Shown: positions 43,296 to 52,531, numbered from the stretch's first letter. The stretch is 64,000 bases of DNA from JAGQWW01 sp041392845 (GCA_041392845.1 JAWKLG010000029.1:1-64000), one strand, 5' to 3'. The notes: a model not told the origin generated them from the sequence alone. Made by a program: numbers and translations.

Positions 43296-44636
43296 TTAAT
43301 TGGATGTTTTTGAGAAATATAAGTTGATCTTGGCAGGATGGTTTTGTGCGTTTCCACCATAAAAGACAACTCTTGAGGGGTCCTGCCAGCGCTTATTAAC
43401 CTGAATATATACTTCTTTTGGAACTTCTCCTGCCCAAACTTTTGCAAGATAGGCACTTATGTTAAATGTATATTTTGTTTGGGAACCACTTTTTTGAGGT
43501 GTTCCACCAAACCAAAGATTAAAATCCGAGCTGTTTACTACATAAAGCAAGTCTTCAATAAAAACTTTGGTTGAATCGGATGCTCTTTGGTAAATCATTA
43601 ACTGAGATGGGGGTGTAAACAAAGCGTTGTTACTGTTTGGAAGTTCTGCTATGGTTAGCTCTAATTCTGCTTTGCTTATGATGATATCTTCATTAAATGG
43701 TTTGTCAGGAAACGTAACTTTTGCTTCAAGTCCCTGCATTCCTTGTATGAAAATCAAACTATCATTTTCTGCAATACTATTTAGAAAGGGTTCCACTTCA
43801 CTTCCAGCATAATCTGCTTCAAAATTTGATACCAGTGTTCTTTCGAAGTTGAAGTTTCTTTTTAAGAAGGTTGTATCGTCAGAATGGTAATAAACGCTAA
43901 ATCTTGAAATGGAATTCAAAAAATCCAGGCTCAAAAGGCCATTATTTTGAGAACTTGGCTTTAAATAGAATCCTTTGTATTTTTCTAAAAAAGCGGAATC
44001 TGTTAGAAAAACTGAAGTATCGCTTGATTTAAAATCTTGAACAAAGGAGTTATCAAATTTTATTCTCCAATGATTCTTTGCTCTTACAGTTTCTTCATCT
44101 CCATCCAATGGTTCAATAATGGTAATTGAATCAACTGCTCCTGGTGAAAAACCATTGCTGACAGCTACTGGCATAGGTTCTGTAACAAAGGTTGAATTAG
44201 AAAAATATTCTTCATCATTGTCCAAATCTTCCGATAAAGCAAAAATTTCAGCAGTAAAGGTTTCGAGCGCATTACCGTAAACAGTAGCTGAATCAATATC
44301 TAGAATCAAAACGATTGAATCGATTCGATTGGCAATATCAAAATCGGGATTTACCTCTGGTGATTTCAATCGGAAATAAAGAGAAGCATTTTGGTTGCCA
44401 AAAATTGGATCATTGTAATTTCCGAATAAGTAATTGTCCAATGTGGCGATTGAAGGAGCGTAAATCCTAACAGAATCTCCTCTGACGGTTGAGATTTGAG
44501 GGTGAATAGTATCAGTGAAAAATAATTCTACCTGTTCATCTTCGACTAAATCGGAGCCAATTAAGCCAGGCTCATTGCATGCTGAAATAATTGACAGCAA
44601 AAATACTCCACAAATAAGGTAAGATAATTTGTACAT
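43296..44636 (-). CDS. DUF4270 family lipoprotein
   Basis: A 446-residue lipoprotein. ATG 44636 gives MYKLSYLICGVFLLSIISAC with lipobox Cys20, then NEPGLIGSDLVEDEQVELFF, the DUF4270 opening. The body is beta-rich with repeated short strands and ends AKINLYFSKTSN. It is probably displayed on the outer membrane or in the periplasm. An upstream in-frame ATG at 44696 is rejected because it lies within the terminator-like hairpin and would bury the signal peptide. Neighbours are glmS and the glycogen-synthase-like gene. Confidence 0.85.
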   Translation of the reverse strand: MYKLSYLICGVFLLSIISACNEPGLIGSDLVEDEQVELFFTDTIHPQISTVRGDSVRIYAPSIATLDNYLFGNYNDPIFGNQNASLYFRLKSPEVNPDFDIANRIDSIVLILDIDSATVYGNALETFTAEIFALSEDLDNDEEYFSNSTFVTEPMPVAVSNGFSPGAVDSITIIEPLDGDEETVRAKNHWRIKFDNSFVQDFKSSDTSVFLTDSAFLEKYKGFYLKPSSQNNGLLSLDFLNSISRFSVYYHSDDTTFLKRNFNFERTLVSNFEADYAGSEVEPFLNSIAENDSLIFIQGMQGLEAKVTFPDKPFNEDIIISKAELELTIAELPNSNNALFTPPSQLMIYQRASDSTKVFIEDLLYVVNSSDFNLWFGGTPQKSGSQTKYTFNISAYLAKVWAGEVPKEVYIQVNKRWQDPSRVVFYGGNAQNHPAKINLYFSKTSN

Positions 44637-44668
44637 TAAGTTTGGTTGCGTCGTTTGGTTAATAACAC

Positions 44669-44758
44669 AAAAAAGTAGCCGTTCCATGTTTTCCAATTTT
44701 TGGTGACGGTTTAATAGTCACTGTTAGATTGAAAAATGTTGTATCAAGAAACGGCTAC
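44669..44758 (-). terminator. Three-tier nested stem-loop ending in six Us, between the glycogen-synthase-like gene and DUF4270
   Basis: Read on the minus strand: outer stem GTAGCCGTT (44758-44750) with AACGGCTAC (44683-44675); middle stem TTTTTCAAT (44736-44728) with ATTGGAAAA (44697-44689); inner stem GTGAC/GTCAC (44721-44717, 44707-44703). Six Ts follow at 44674-44669. The middle stem has a G-U pair on the minus strand that would be A-C on the plus strand. It can terminate the upstream gene, or act as an attenuator ahead of DUF4270 and glmS. Confidence 0.6.
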
Positions 44759-44790
44759 CTTTATTATTTCTTCATTTGATGTTAGGAATG

Positions 44791-45609
44791 CTACACTTCT
44801 GCCTCTGCAAGCAGGTTGTTGTAGAATTCCATATAAGCACTTAGATAATTGTCACCCTCCTGGAAATCCAGAACAGGTTTATCCAGGCCGCTTACAAGGC
44901 CTTTAAGCTCATCAGATGCATCTTCACTTCCTACAATTACTCCGTCGGCATTTTCAATAGCTCCACGGTGAAGGGCTATTTGGTCTCCGTTTTTATAGGA
45001 AGCCAAATCTTCAGGAGTAATATTATTTATGGAAGCTTTATCAAGGAACGAATCTGTGAAAGAGGTTTCCATGGAGTTTTTGTACATGGAATAAACCACT
45101 TTTGCATTTTGGAATAAAGGATCCGTTTTGTACGCTGTTCTTAGATATGCTGGTACAAGGCTGGTCATCCAACCGTGGCAATGTACGATATCTGGAGGCC
45201 AACCAAATTTTCTAACCGTTTCGATGACGCCTTTGCAGAAGAAGATCATCCTATCGGCATTGTCTTCAAAAGGTTTATCATTTTCATCGGTAAAAACTTT
45301 CTTTCTTTTGAAGAATTCTTCATTATCAAGGAAGTAAACCTGCATTCTTGCACCTGGCAAAGAAGCAACTTTGATGATCAATGGATAATCATCATCATCG
45401 ACAATTATGTTCATACCGGAAAGCCTTACAACTTCATGAAGACGGTGGCGGCGCTCATTGATGGTCCCGAATCTGGGCATGAGCACTCTGATTTCCATTC
45501 CATTTTCTTGAATATGTTGTGGCAGTTGGCGAGCTATATTTGAGATTTCTGATAGATCTGTATAAGGCTCCATTTCCTGAGTAACAATCAGGACTTTCTT
45601 TTTCTCCAT
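44791..45609 (-). CDS. Short glycogen/starch synthase N-domain protein
   Basis: A 272-residue protein matching the N-terminal Rossmann half of glycogen synthase (MEKKKVLIVTQEMEPYTDLS, IRVLMPRFGTINERR, PPDIVHCHGWMTSLVPAYL). It ends where the second GT-B domain would begin. The usual ADP-glucose motif KTGGL/KVGGL is replaced by DLSEISNIARQLP, and the C-terminal catalytic Glu region is absent. Bacteroidota commonly carry this short form beside panC. Glycosyltransfer is doubtful; a regulatory or partner role is possible. ATG 45609 is chosen over 45663, which would precede the -strand start by an unlikely tail. Confidence 0.8.
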   Translation of the reverse strand: MEKKKVLIVTQEMEPYTDLSEISNIARQLPQHIQENGMEIRVLMPRFGTINERRHRLHEVVRLSGMNIIVDDDDYPLIIKVASLPGARMQVYFLDNEEFFKRKKVFTDENDKPFEDNADRMIFFCKGVIETVRKFGWPPDIVHCHGWMTSLVPAYLRTAYKTDPLFQNAKVVYSMYKNSMETSFTDSFLDKASINNITPEDLASYKNGDQIALHRGAIENADGVIVGSEDASDELKGLVSGLDKPVLDFQEGDNYLSAYMEFYNNLLAEAEV

Positions 45610-45660
45610 ATTGTTAAAATCGTTTTCAGAAAGGTTTAATAATGACCAATGACAGAAGCG

Positions 45661-45668
45661 CAAAGTTA
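45661..45668 (-). promoter_or_regulatory. Putative -7 box of the short glycogen-synthase-like gene
   Basis: The minus strand reads TAACTTTG followed by CGC, 51 nt before ATG 45609. It overlaps the longer in-frame ORF and so supports the downstream start. No clear -33 TTG. Confidence 0.45.
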
Positions 45669-45780
45669 AGAAAAAAGTCCGAGTTTTACTTATTTTTAGC
45701 CATCTCGGAAGGCGCTTAGTCTTTTAATTAACTATTTATTAGGTTTTTATACTATTTTTCATCGCAATTAGGGAATTTAC

Positions 45781-46629
45781 ATGATCCTATTTAAAAGAGT
45801 TCAAGATTTAAAAAAGTTCGTAGCGGCACGAAAAAAGGAAGGCAAGTCCATTGGATTTTCCCCAACGATGGGAGCACTGCATGAAGGTCATCTTTCGCTG
45901 CTTCAAAATTCCCAACAAAAATGTGATGTAAGCATCGTAAGCATTTTTGTAAATCCTACCCAATTCAATGACCCGGAGGATTTAAAAAAATATCCTCGAA
46001 ACGAAGAAAAAGATATTGCACTTCTTGCTGCTGCCGGGTGCGACCTGGTATTTTTACCCAATCCGGAAGAAGTCTATCCCAAAGATTTGAATACTAAAAT
46101 TCAAATTGATCTTGAAGGTTTGGATAAAGTCATGGAAGGGGCTTTTAGGCCCGGACATTTTGATGGAGTAGTTCAGGTAGTGAAAAGACTATTGGATATT
46201 GTTGAACCTGATTATCTTTTTATGGGACAAAAAGATTTTCAACAATTCACTATTATTCAGTTGATGCTGGAAAAAACTTCACTTCCTGTGAAGTTGGAAG
46301 TGGTCCCAATTGTAAGAGAAGCCAGCGGATTGGCAAAGAGCAGCAGGAATGTCAGGTTGAGTGAAGATGCGAAAGGTAAGGCAACAGCAATTTTTAGAAA
46401 TCTTTCAGGTTTAGCATCTGCTCTTGACCAACTCCCTTTAGAGGTAGTCAAATCTGAATTTTCGAAATCGATCATGGAAGCCGGATTAGAGCCAGAATAC
46501 CTGTCTGTTATCGATGGTAAAACCTTACAGGATGTCAACGATTATAAAAATCATGATTATGTGGTTGCCTGTGTTGCTGCCTGGATAGAAGGGGTTAGGC
46601 TGATTGATAATATGATTTTGAAACAATAA
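45781..46629 (+). CDS. panC: Pantothenate synthetase
   Basis: A 282-residue protein with family motifs GFSPTMGALHEGHLSLL, VSIFVNPTQFNDPEDL, RPGHFDGVVQVVKRLL, FMGQKDFQQ and LAKSSRNVRLS. It joins pantoate and beta-alanine using ATP. panD, which makes the beta-alanine, lies 162 bp downstream. It is divergent from the glycogen-synthase-like gene. Confidence 0.96.
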   Translation: MILFKRVQDLKKFVAARKKEGKSIGFSPTMGALHEGHLSLLQNSQQKCDVSIVSIFVNPTQFNDPEDLKKYPRNEEKDIALLAAAGCDLVFLPNPEEVYPKDLNTKIQIDLEGLDKVMEGAFRPGHFDGVVQVVKRLLDIVEPDYLFMGQKDFQQFTIIQLMLEKTSLPVKLEVVPIVREASGLAKSSRNVRLSEDAKGKATAIFRNLSGLASALDQLPLEVVKSEFSKSIMEAGLEPEYLSVIDGKTLQDVNDYKNHDYVVACVAAWIEGVRLIDNMILKQ

Positions 46630-46774
46630 TAATCTAGCCTTGTTATTGATATAATATTTTGAAATAGGGGTTACTTCTTTATGAAAGTTTCGTCTTAAAA
46701 CTACGTAAAGGTTTCGGATGTTAATCTTTCTGGTTAATGAATGCCACTTTACTTTTTCTCTAATCAAATATTAT

Positions 46775-46782
46775 TATTTTTG
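46775..46782 (+). promoter_or_regulatory. Putative -7 box close to the panD start
   Basis: TATTTTTG followed by CACCC, only 9 nt before ATG 46792. If used, the panD message would be almost leaderless. No convincing -33 element. Confidence 0.35.
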
Positions 46783-46791
46783 CACCCGCTT

Positions 46792-47142
46792 ATGATGATT
46801 CAGGTTTTCAAATCGAAAATTCACAGGGCCACCATTACTGAGGCCAACCTTAACTATGTGGGAAGTATCACCATAGATGAAGATCTTATGGATGCTGCCA
46901 ACCTAATAGAAGGAGAGCGCGTACAAATCGTGAACAACAATAATGGTGAGCGTCTGGAAACCTATGTTATTAAGGGGCCACGAGGTTCCGGGGTGATTTG
47001 TTTGAATGGAGCAGCTGCTCGACGCGCAGAGGTAGGAGATGTGGTGATTATTATCTCTTATGCTTACATGGATTTTGAAGAAGCAAAATCATTCAAGCCA
47101 ACCGCTATTTTCCCTGACGAACATAATAAGCTTCCGAATTAA
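46792..47142 (+). CDS. panD: Aspartate 1-decarboxylase (pyruvoyl enzyme)
   Basis: A 116-residue protein starting MMIQVFKSKIHRATITEANL. Self-cleavage is expected between Gly24 and Ser25 (NYVGSITID) to give the pyruvoyl group. Other family motifs are GERVQIVNNNNGERLETYVI and CLNGAAARRAEVGD. It makes beta-alanine from aspartate for panC. ATG 46792 matches the family length; the ATG at 46741 would add 17 residues and overlap the -7 box. Confidence 0.96.
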   Translation: MMIQVFKSKIHRATITEANLNYVGSITIDEDLMDAANLIEGERVQIVNNNNGERLETYVIKGPRGSGVICLNGAAARRAEVGDVVIIISYAYMDFEEAKSFKPTAIFPDEHNKLPN

Positions 47143-47165
47143 AGACCTATCTAAAAGCTTCTGGC

Positions 47166-48248
47166 TTGAAAAAGAGAATATCTTCTTTTCTAAAACTTGT
47201 CCTATTTTTTGGTGTCGGATTCCTGATACTCTATTTGTTGTACAATAATCAAAATCAGGCTTATCAGGAACAGTGTAAGCTTGATGGAATCCCTTTGGAT
47301 GAGTGTGATTTTTTGGGGAAGATTTTAAGCGATTTTGCCAGTGTAAACTATTGGTGGATTCTTGCCATTCTTTTTGTTTATTTTATCAGCAACATCAGTC
47401 GCACCATGCGATGGAAAATGTTGCTCAAGCCATTGGGATACCAGCCCGGTTACCTGAACATGTATTTCACCATTATGCTGGGATACTTTGCGAATCTTGG
47501 TCTGCCAAGGATGGGAGAAGTTGTAAGAGCAGGCGCGCTTTCTCGTTATGAAAAGCTCCCGGCAGAAAAAGTAATGGGCACCATTGTTACTGACAGGGTA
47601 TTTGATCTGATTTCTTTATTGTTAGTAGTTGGTTTGGCTTTTTTGCTTGAATTCGATACGCTTTGGGGCTGGTTGTCAGAAAATGCTTCTACTGGTGAGA
47701 AAATTGGTTTTTTTACCCAAACCTGGGTTCAATTTCTTTTGGTATTAATAATATTGACCGGGGTTTTGGTTTTTGTTTTTAGAAAAAAACTAATGGCACT
47801 TTCCATTTTTAAAAAGATAAAAGGACTTTTGGTTGGATTTGGTGAAGGTGTTATGTCTGTTAGAAAAGTAGACCAGCCTTTTTGGTTTATATTTCATTGT
47901 ATCAGTATTTGGGTCATGTATTATTTGATGGCCTACTTTTGTCTTTTATCCTTTGAACCAACAGCACAGCTTGGGCCCTTAGTAGCATTGCTTGTTTTTG
48001 TGTTTGGGGCATTTGGTATCGTAATTCCTTCTCCTGGCGGCATGGGTTCTTACCATTTTCTAGTAATGGTTGGTCTTGCCCTGTATGGGGTTGGAGGATC
48101 AGATTCATTTTCTCTTGCGAACATTATGTTCTTTTCAGTAAATATATTTGGTAATGTTTTGTGGGGAATATTGGCCCTGATTATTTTACCCATCATCAAC
48201 AGAAGTTATAATCCGGAGCCCGTTGTTTCGGAATCTGCCTCCACCTAA
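47166..48248 (+). CDS. UPF0104/LPTATS-like integral membrane protein, second copy
   Basis: A 360-residue protein with about eight membrane helices, an N-terminal helix (FLKLVLFFGVGFLILYLLY), SRTMRWKMLLKPLGYQPGYL, GYFANLGLPRMGEVVRAGALSR near residue 110, and SPGGMGSYHFLVMVGL near residue 295. It is related to the product of 36606-37715 but clearly diverged. The start is TTG 47166: there is no upstream ATG, and the next Met lies beyond the first helix. It follows panD by 23 bp and precedes the 48259 gene by 10 bp. Confidence 0.8.
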   Translation: MKKRISSFLKLVLFFGVGFLILYLLYNNQNQAYQEQCKLDGIPLDECDFLGKILSDFASVNYWWILAILFVYFISNISRTMRWKMLLKPLGYQPGYLNMYFTIMLGYFANLGLPRMGEVVRAGALSRYEKLPAEKVMGTIVTDRVFDLISLLLVVGLAFLLEFDTLWGWLSENASTGEKIGFFTQTWVQFLLVLIILTGVLVFVFRKKLMALSIFKKIKGLLVGFGEGVMSVRKVDQPFWFIFHCISIWVMYYLMAYFCLLSFEPTAQLGPLVALLVFVFGAFGIVIPSPGGMGSYHFLVMVGLALYGVGGSDSFSLANIMFFSVNIFGNVLWGILALIILPIINRSYNPEPVVSESAST

Positions 48249-48258
48249 AATTTGAAGT

Positions 48259-49605
48259 ATGTCTATTGGGCGTATTACTTCCTTACTATTCTTAAGTTTC
48301 CTTGGATGTATAATAAGCGCCAAAGGTCAAAGCCTCAACCTTGAACAAAAGGCCAAAGAACAATTTGACAAATCTGTAAAACTGGTTTGGGTAAAGCAAT
48401 TTAAAGGGAGGTTTAATGACTACAATGACATTGCCATTTCACTCGCTTGTGATGGTTTATATGTAAAAGGTGTATGGCAATTCATTAAAAGCCGTGAATA
48501 CTTCACATTGGAAGGAACATTAGAAGGAAAGTCCCTTATTCTTGATGAAAAAGACACGGATGGCAAGGTAACAGGATTTATCAAAGGACAATTGTCTGGA
48601 AATGAATTCAAAGGTACCTGGACCAAATTGGATAAATCTTTTGGTGTTCCGGTTAGCTGGAAACTCTCAGAAAGGCAAAATCTTATTCCCTCCTACTGCG
48701 GCGAAAACAAGTGGATAAATAGATATACCGGGATATTTGAATCCGAAAATCTGGAACTCACACTTCAGAAGGTGCATGGATCTTTAATCATTGGCAAATT
48801 ATATATAGAATCTTTGGGAGAGACCTTCCTGGCTAAAGGTGATTTGAATGCCGATGGAAAATCGTATTTGCAAATTTTGAATGCAAGAAACGAACCAAGC
48901 GGTTCCCTGCTATTGGATTTGGAAAACCAGGTGAGCATACCAGCAGTTTGGAAATCTCCAAAGGGGAAAAGCTTTGCAGGTGTTTTTGATTTAAGTAATC
49001 GTTTGATCATCGGTTGTCTTGAGTATGCAGATTACTATGGCGTTTGTGATATTATGTACCCAAAAACCAATCAATCAGGGTTCAATCAAAAAATGGAGGA
49101 AGCTTCGGAAATCTTTGCTGCCTCTTGCAGAAATTACTTTAAAAAGAAAAGCGAAGAATTGAAACGTGATCCTGACCTGCGTTTGGAATACAGGGCATCA
49201 GGATGGTTTGAAACTGAGTTTTTTAACAGGGACATTGTTAGTGGAATACAAGAATATAGAGCAAGTTGGGAACAGAAACCCCGATTAGTATCGGTTAATT
49301 ACGACCTGACAAACGATAAGGAAATTCTTTTTAATGATATTTTTCGGGAAGAATACGAGCCGGACTATTTTGTGAAAAATGTGATTTTAAAAGAGATGGA
49401 AAAACATCCCTACTACCAGCAAGATGAAGCGTTCAGGTCATGGATTAAGGAGGCTGAATTCCCGTTTTTTACGATTAGAAGAGAAGGAATTCATTTCAGT
49501 ACAGCATTCAATTCCGTTTATGGCCGACAAGGAATCACCATTCCTTTTTCAAAACTTAAGTCCTTTTTAAAGAAAGATGCATCTTGGAGTAAAGGTTTTT
49601 TTTAG
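48259..49605 (+). CDS. Exported protein with a possible DUF3298-like C-terminal domain
   Basis: A 448-residue protein with a signal peptide (hydrophobic residues about 6-20, cleaved near AKGQ). The middle holds repeated beta-strand units of the type GKLYIESLGETFLAKGDLN. The last 180 residues (RASWEQKPRLVSVNYDLTND, KEILFNDIFREEYEPDYF, AEFPFFTIRREGIHFS) resemble the DUF3298/RsiV-like domain. Substrate and partners unknown. Probably periplasmic. It is co-directional with panC, panD and the membrane protein. Confidence 0.65.
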   Translation: MSIGRITSLLFLSFLGCIISAKGQSLNLEQKAKEQFDKSVKLVWVKQFKGRFNDYNDIAISLACDGLYVKGVWQFIKSREYFTLEGTLEGKSLILDEKDTDGKVTGFIKGQLSGNEFKGTWTKLDKSFGVPVSWKLSERQNLIPSYCGENKWINRYTGIFESENLELTLQKVHGSLIIGKLYIESLGETFLAKGDLNADGKSYLQILNARNEPSGSLLLDLENQVSIPAVWKSPKGKSFAGVFDLSNRLIIGCLEYADYYGVCDIMYPKTNQSGFNQKMEEASEIFAASCRNYFKKKSEELKRDPDLRLEYRASGWFETEFFNRDIVSGIQEYRASWEQKPRLVSVNYDLTNDKEILFNDIFREEYEPDYFVKNVILKEMEKHPYYQQDEAFRSWIKEAEFPFFTIRREGIHFSTAFNSVYGRQGITIPFSKLKSFLKKDASWSKGFF

Positions 49606-49688
49606 TCCTATCTTTTTTTCAATTTTGAACCTCTTCAAAAAAAGAACCTTTTTATTAGCGGTAAGCAAATAGCCGAAATGTAAAATTC

Positions 49689-50561
49689 ATGGAAACCTCT
49701 GAATTATTAAAAAAGGTAAGAAAGGTAGAAATAAAGACCAAAGGGCTTTCCAGTCACTTGTTTTCAGGTGAGTACCACAGTGCTTTTAAAGGCAGGGGAA
49801 TGTCTTTCAGCGAAGTGCGCGATTACCAATTTGGTGATGATGTCCGAAATATAGACTGGAATGTTACTGCTCGTACCGGAAGACCACACGTTAAAGTATT
49901 TGAGGAAGAAAGAGAATTAACGGTTATGTTGCTGATTGATGTAAGTGGTTCTTCTCTTTTTGGGTCTTTAAGTAGTACAAAGAGGGAAATCCTAACCGAA
50001 ATATCTGCGGTTTTGGCATTTTCTGCCATTAATAACAATGATAAAGTGGGCGTTCTTTTTTTCAGTGACCACGTAGAAAAATACATCCCTCCCAAAAAAG
50101 GAAAGAAACACATCCTGAGAATAATTCGCGAATTGCTCGATTTTGAACCAGCAGGAAGAAAAACTGATCTTTCTGAAGCACTTCAGTTTTTTAATAATGT
50201 TTTGAAAAAACGAAGTATCTGCTTCGTCATGTCAGATTTTGCGACTGATAGATATGAACACGCTTTGAGAGTGGTTGCAAAAAAACACGACGTAATCGGA
50301 TTGCACCTGACCGATCCCAGGGAAGAAAATATTCCCGATGTGGGTCTCATACAAGCTGAAGACCCGGAAACTGGAAAAATGCAGTGGTTGGACACTTCTT
50401 CAAAGGCATTAAGGACAAGGTATCAGGAGATTTATCAAAACTATCTCCGATATTTTTCTTCTTCTTTTCGAAAAAGCGGAGCTGATGTAATTCAAATAAA
50501 GACCAATGCTTCCTATGTAAATGCGCTTTTAAAATTCTTTCAAAAAAGGGCAGGAGTATGA
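49689..50561 (+). CDS. DUF58 domain protein (Bat/MoxR-associated type)
   Basis: A 290-residue cytoplasmic protein with the DUF58 core FSEVRDYQFGDDVRNIDWNV followed by a von Willebrand-type fold with MIDAS-like DVSGS (VMLLIDVSGSSLFG). Such proteins act with a MoxR ATPase and membrane Bat proteins in envelope stress or enzyme maturation. No moxR is visible next to it. The downstream BatD-like gene overlaps by 4 bp (ATGA). Confidence 0.9.
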   Translation: METSELLKKVRKVEIKTKGLSSHLFSGEYHSAFKGRGMSFSEVRDYQFGDDVRNIDWNVTARTGRPHVKVFEEERELTVMLLIDVSGSSLFGSLSSTKREILTEISAVLAFSAINNNDKVGVLFFSDHVEKYIPPKKGKKHILRIIRELLDFEPAGRKTDLSEALQFFNNVLKKRSICFVMSDFATDRYEHALRVVAKKHDVIGLHLTDPREENIPDVGLIQAEDPETGKMQWLDTSSKALRTRYQEIYQNYLRYFSSSFRKSGADVIQIKTNASYVNALLKFFQKRAGV

Positions 50562-51472
50562 GGTGGACATTAATAATATTTCTGGCATTAGTTTTTCAGC
50601 CGGCATTTTCACAACTAAGCGTTTCGGCAAGTCTGGATACCAATGCCATGTTAATCGGAGATCAGCTTCATCTTCGTCTGGACATTGAATCTACAGGTTC
50701 AGAGCGAATTCAAAAGGTATTGTATGAGCAAGCAGATACCAGCAAGAAGGTAAAATGGATTCGTTCCTCAAGGTTGATTAACAATGGTAATCAATACACT
50801 CAGGAAATTGTATTTACGGTTTTTGATTCCGGTTATTATGCATTTGATCCCTTGAAAGTCGTTTATGCTCAGGGTAATCAATTAGATACGGCACTTTCCG
50901 GAACTTTGGCTTTTAAAGTTGACAATCCTCCACAAGATTCTACCGGTTTATTGGACATTAAACCCATCGTAGAAGAACCCAGAACATTTGAAGATTTCAT
51001 TCCCTATCTCATTGGATTGGGAGTTGTCCTGGCCTTTTTCCTTTTGTATAGAGTAATTAGAAGATTTCAAAAAGGCAAACCGGAAAAAGAACCTGAACCG
51101 GAAGTGATTCGTCCGGCGGGAGAAGTTGCTCTGGAAAAATTGGAGCAATTAACAAAAGCCCAGTTATGGCAAAAAGGAGAAGTGAAGAGTTATTACTCTG
51201 AAGTGAGCTTTATTTTACGAGAATTTATTGAAAACAGGTTTGATTTCCCGGCAATTGAGTCCACTACGTATGAAATAAGGAAGAAATTTAAAGGCTCCAT
51301 GTGGCAAAAACTAGACTTAGCATCTTTGTATGAAATATTGGAAGTAGCTGATTTAGTGAAATTTGCCAAAAGTAATCCAGATGCTGAGATGCACCAAAAG
51401 GTGTTGGATAAAGCCTACCAATTTGTCCTGGATGCGAAAGAGGATGATGAAGACAGTTCCAAAGAAGCCTAA
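50558..51472 (+). CDS. BatD-like single-pass membrane protein
   Basis: A 304-residue protein: signal peptide (about 1-18), beta-rich periplasmic region (about 20-140), one membrane helix (about 148-166, YLIGLGVVLAFFLLYRVIR), then a cytoplasmic helical tail with YYSEVSFILREFIENRFDF. This layout is common for the protein that follows DUF58 in Bacteroidota aerotolerance-type clusters. The 4-bp overlap with the DUF58 gene implies coupled translation. The BatA/BatB VWA genes do not follow here. Confidence 0.75.
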   Translation: MRWTLIIFLALVFQPAFSQLSVSASLDTNAMLIGDQLHLRLDIESTGSERIQKVLYEQADTSKKVKWIRSSRLINNGNQYTQEIVFTVFDSGYYAFDPLKVVYAQGNQLDTALSGTLAFKVDNPPQDSTGLLDIKPIVEEPRTFEDFIPYLIGLGVVLAFFLLYRVIRRFQKGKPEKEPEPEVIRPAGEVALEKLEQLTKAQLWQKGEVKSYYSEVSFILREFIENRFDFPAIESTTYEIRKKFKGSMWQKLDLASLYEILEVADLVKFAKSNPDAEMHQKVLDKAYQFVLDAKEDDEDSSKEA

Positions 51473-51474
51473 GG

Positions 51475-51924
51475 ATGGACGATAATTGTTTGTTTCCAAT
51501 AAAGGATGGCGAAAAAATTGTAGAAGGTTTCTTGCAAAAGAATTTACCTGAAGAAGATTGGACTCATGAGGCGCATTTGATTGTTGGACTTTACTTTCTG
51601 TGCTATTTTGAAAAAAGTGCTCTGGCAGAAATGCGAATAAATCTTCCGGAATATAACGTGTCTATAGGCAAAACAAATACAGAACAAAGTGGATACCATG
51701 AGACAATGACCTGGTTTTGGCTGACTTATATTTACAACTACTTTAATGAAAATTTTGACGACATTAAATGGAATCAGGAAAGTCTGGATGAGTTACTTGA
51801 TAGTGAATTGTTGACAGAGAGAAACGCTTGGAGAGAATATTATTCAGATGAGCTGATGATGTCTATCAATGCCAGACAAAATCTGGTTCCTCCCGATAAA
51901 AATCCAATCAATTCAATTTTTTGA
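51475..51924 (+). CDS. Small conserved protein with TH-x-AHL and GYHET motifs, function unknown
   Basis: A 149-residue soluble protein with DWTHEAHLIVGLYFL, MRINLPEYNVSIGKTNTEQ and SGYHETMTWFW. I recall the same histidine motifs from unnamed bacterial proteins of this size. The spaced His/Glu residues suggest a metal or substrate site, which is inference. It starts 2 bp after the BatD-like stop. Its 3' end overlaps the convergent acetyltransferase gene by 17 bp. Confidence 0.65.
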   Translation: MDDNCLFPIKDGEKIVEGFLQKNLPEEDWTHEAHLIVGLYFLCYFEKSALAEMRINLPEYNVSIGKTNTEQSGYHETMTWFWLTYIYNYFNENFDDIKWNQESLDELLDSELLTERNAWREYYSDELMMSINARQNLVPPDKNPINSIF

Positions 51925-52480
51925 GGTATTGAAGCTCGCAACTATTATGTCCTGTGTTTCCAATGGATCCGGTCAGTCTTTCAAAGCCGCATTTAAGATA
52001 CAATTGGTTTGCAGTTTTTAACCTTTCAACCGTTTCCAGATAACAATATTGATACCCTGCTTGAGATGCGAACTCCAATAATTGATTTACCAATTCTTTT
52101 CCCATTCCACGACCTCTGATTTGGCTGGAGAAGTACATTTTTTTCAATTCGCAGTATTCAGGCCCGGCTCCTTGCAATGGACCTATACCACCACCTCCGA
52201 ATATTTCTTCTCCATCGGTAATGACCAGGTATTTGGAATTTTTCTGTGAAAATGCTTCTGAAATGGTGTCGACTTCGGCATCCTGAATGGAATATCCCTC
52301 TCCTACACAATGGTATTCAGACATGACAGTTCGAATTATCCTGGCCATGCTGGAATTTTCACTTTTTTGTATGGTTCGAATGGTCAATTCCGGGAATTGA
52401 AAGTTTCTTCCAGTGATTGGTAAGAAGGCAGAAAAAATTCCGGCGTATTCGGTGAGTCCTTTGGAAAAGCTTGGATTCAT
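51908..52480 (-). CDS. GNAT family N-acetyltransferase
   Basis: A 190-residue protein whose last 155 residues form a GNAT domain: LTIRTIQKSENSSMARII, the acetyl-CoA loop QIRGRGMGKELVNQL, and YLETVERLKTANQLYLKCGF. The first 32 residues have no counterpart in the fold, so translation may start further downstream. Substrate unknown. Its coding end overlaps the convergent gene at 51475-51924. Confidence 0.85.
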   Translation of the reverse strand: MNPSFSKGLTEYAGIFSAFLPITGRNFQFPELTIRTIQKSENSSMARIIRTVMSEYHCVGEGYSIQDAEVDTISEAFSQKNSKYLVITDGEEIFGGGGIGPLQGAGPEYCELKKMYFSSQIRGRGMGKELVNQLLEFASQAGYQYCYLETVERLKTANQLYLKCGFERLTGSIGNTGHNSCELQYLKKLN

Positions 52481-52531
52481 TTGAGTTTGATTAATCAGGA
52501 TGTAAGGTACCTGCTTTTACACATTTAATTC

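Noticed and set aside
41442..43456. glmS ribozyme or riboswitch near glmS
   Set aside because: The gap upstream of glmS is only 12 bp and no ribozyme core was seen.
44637..44696. Longer DUF4270 start at ATG 44696
   Set aside because: It would place the lipoprotein signal 20 residues in, and it lies within the nested hairpin with U-tract.
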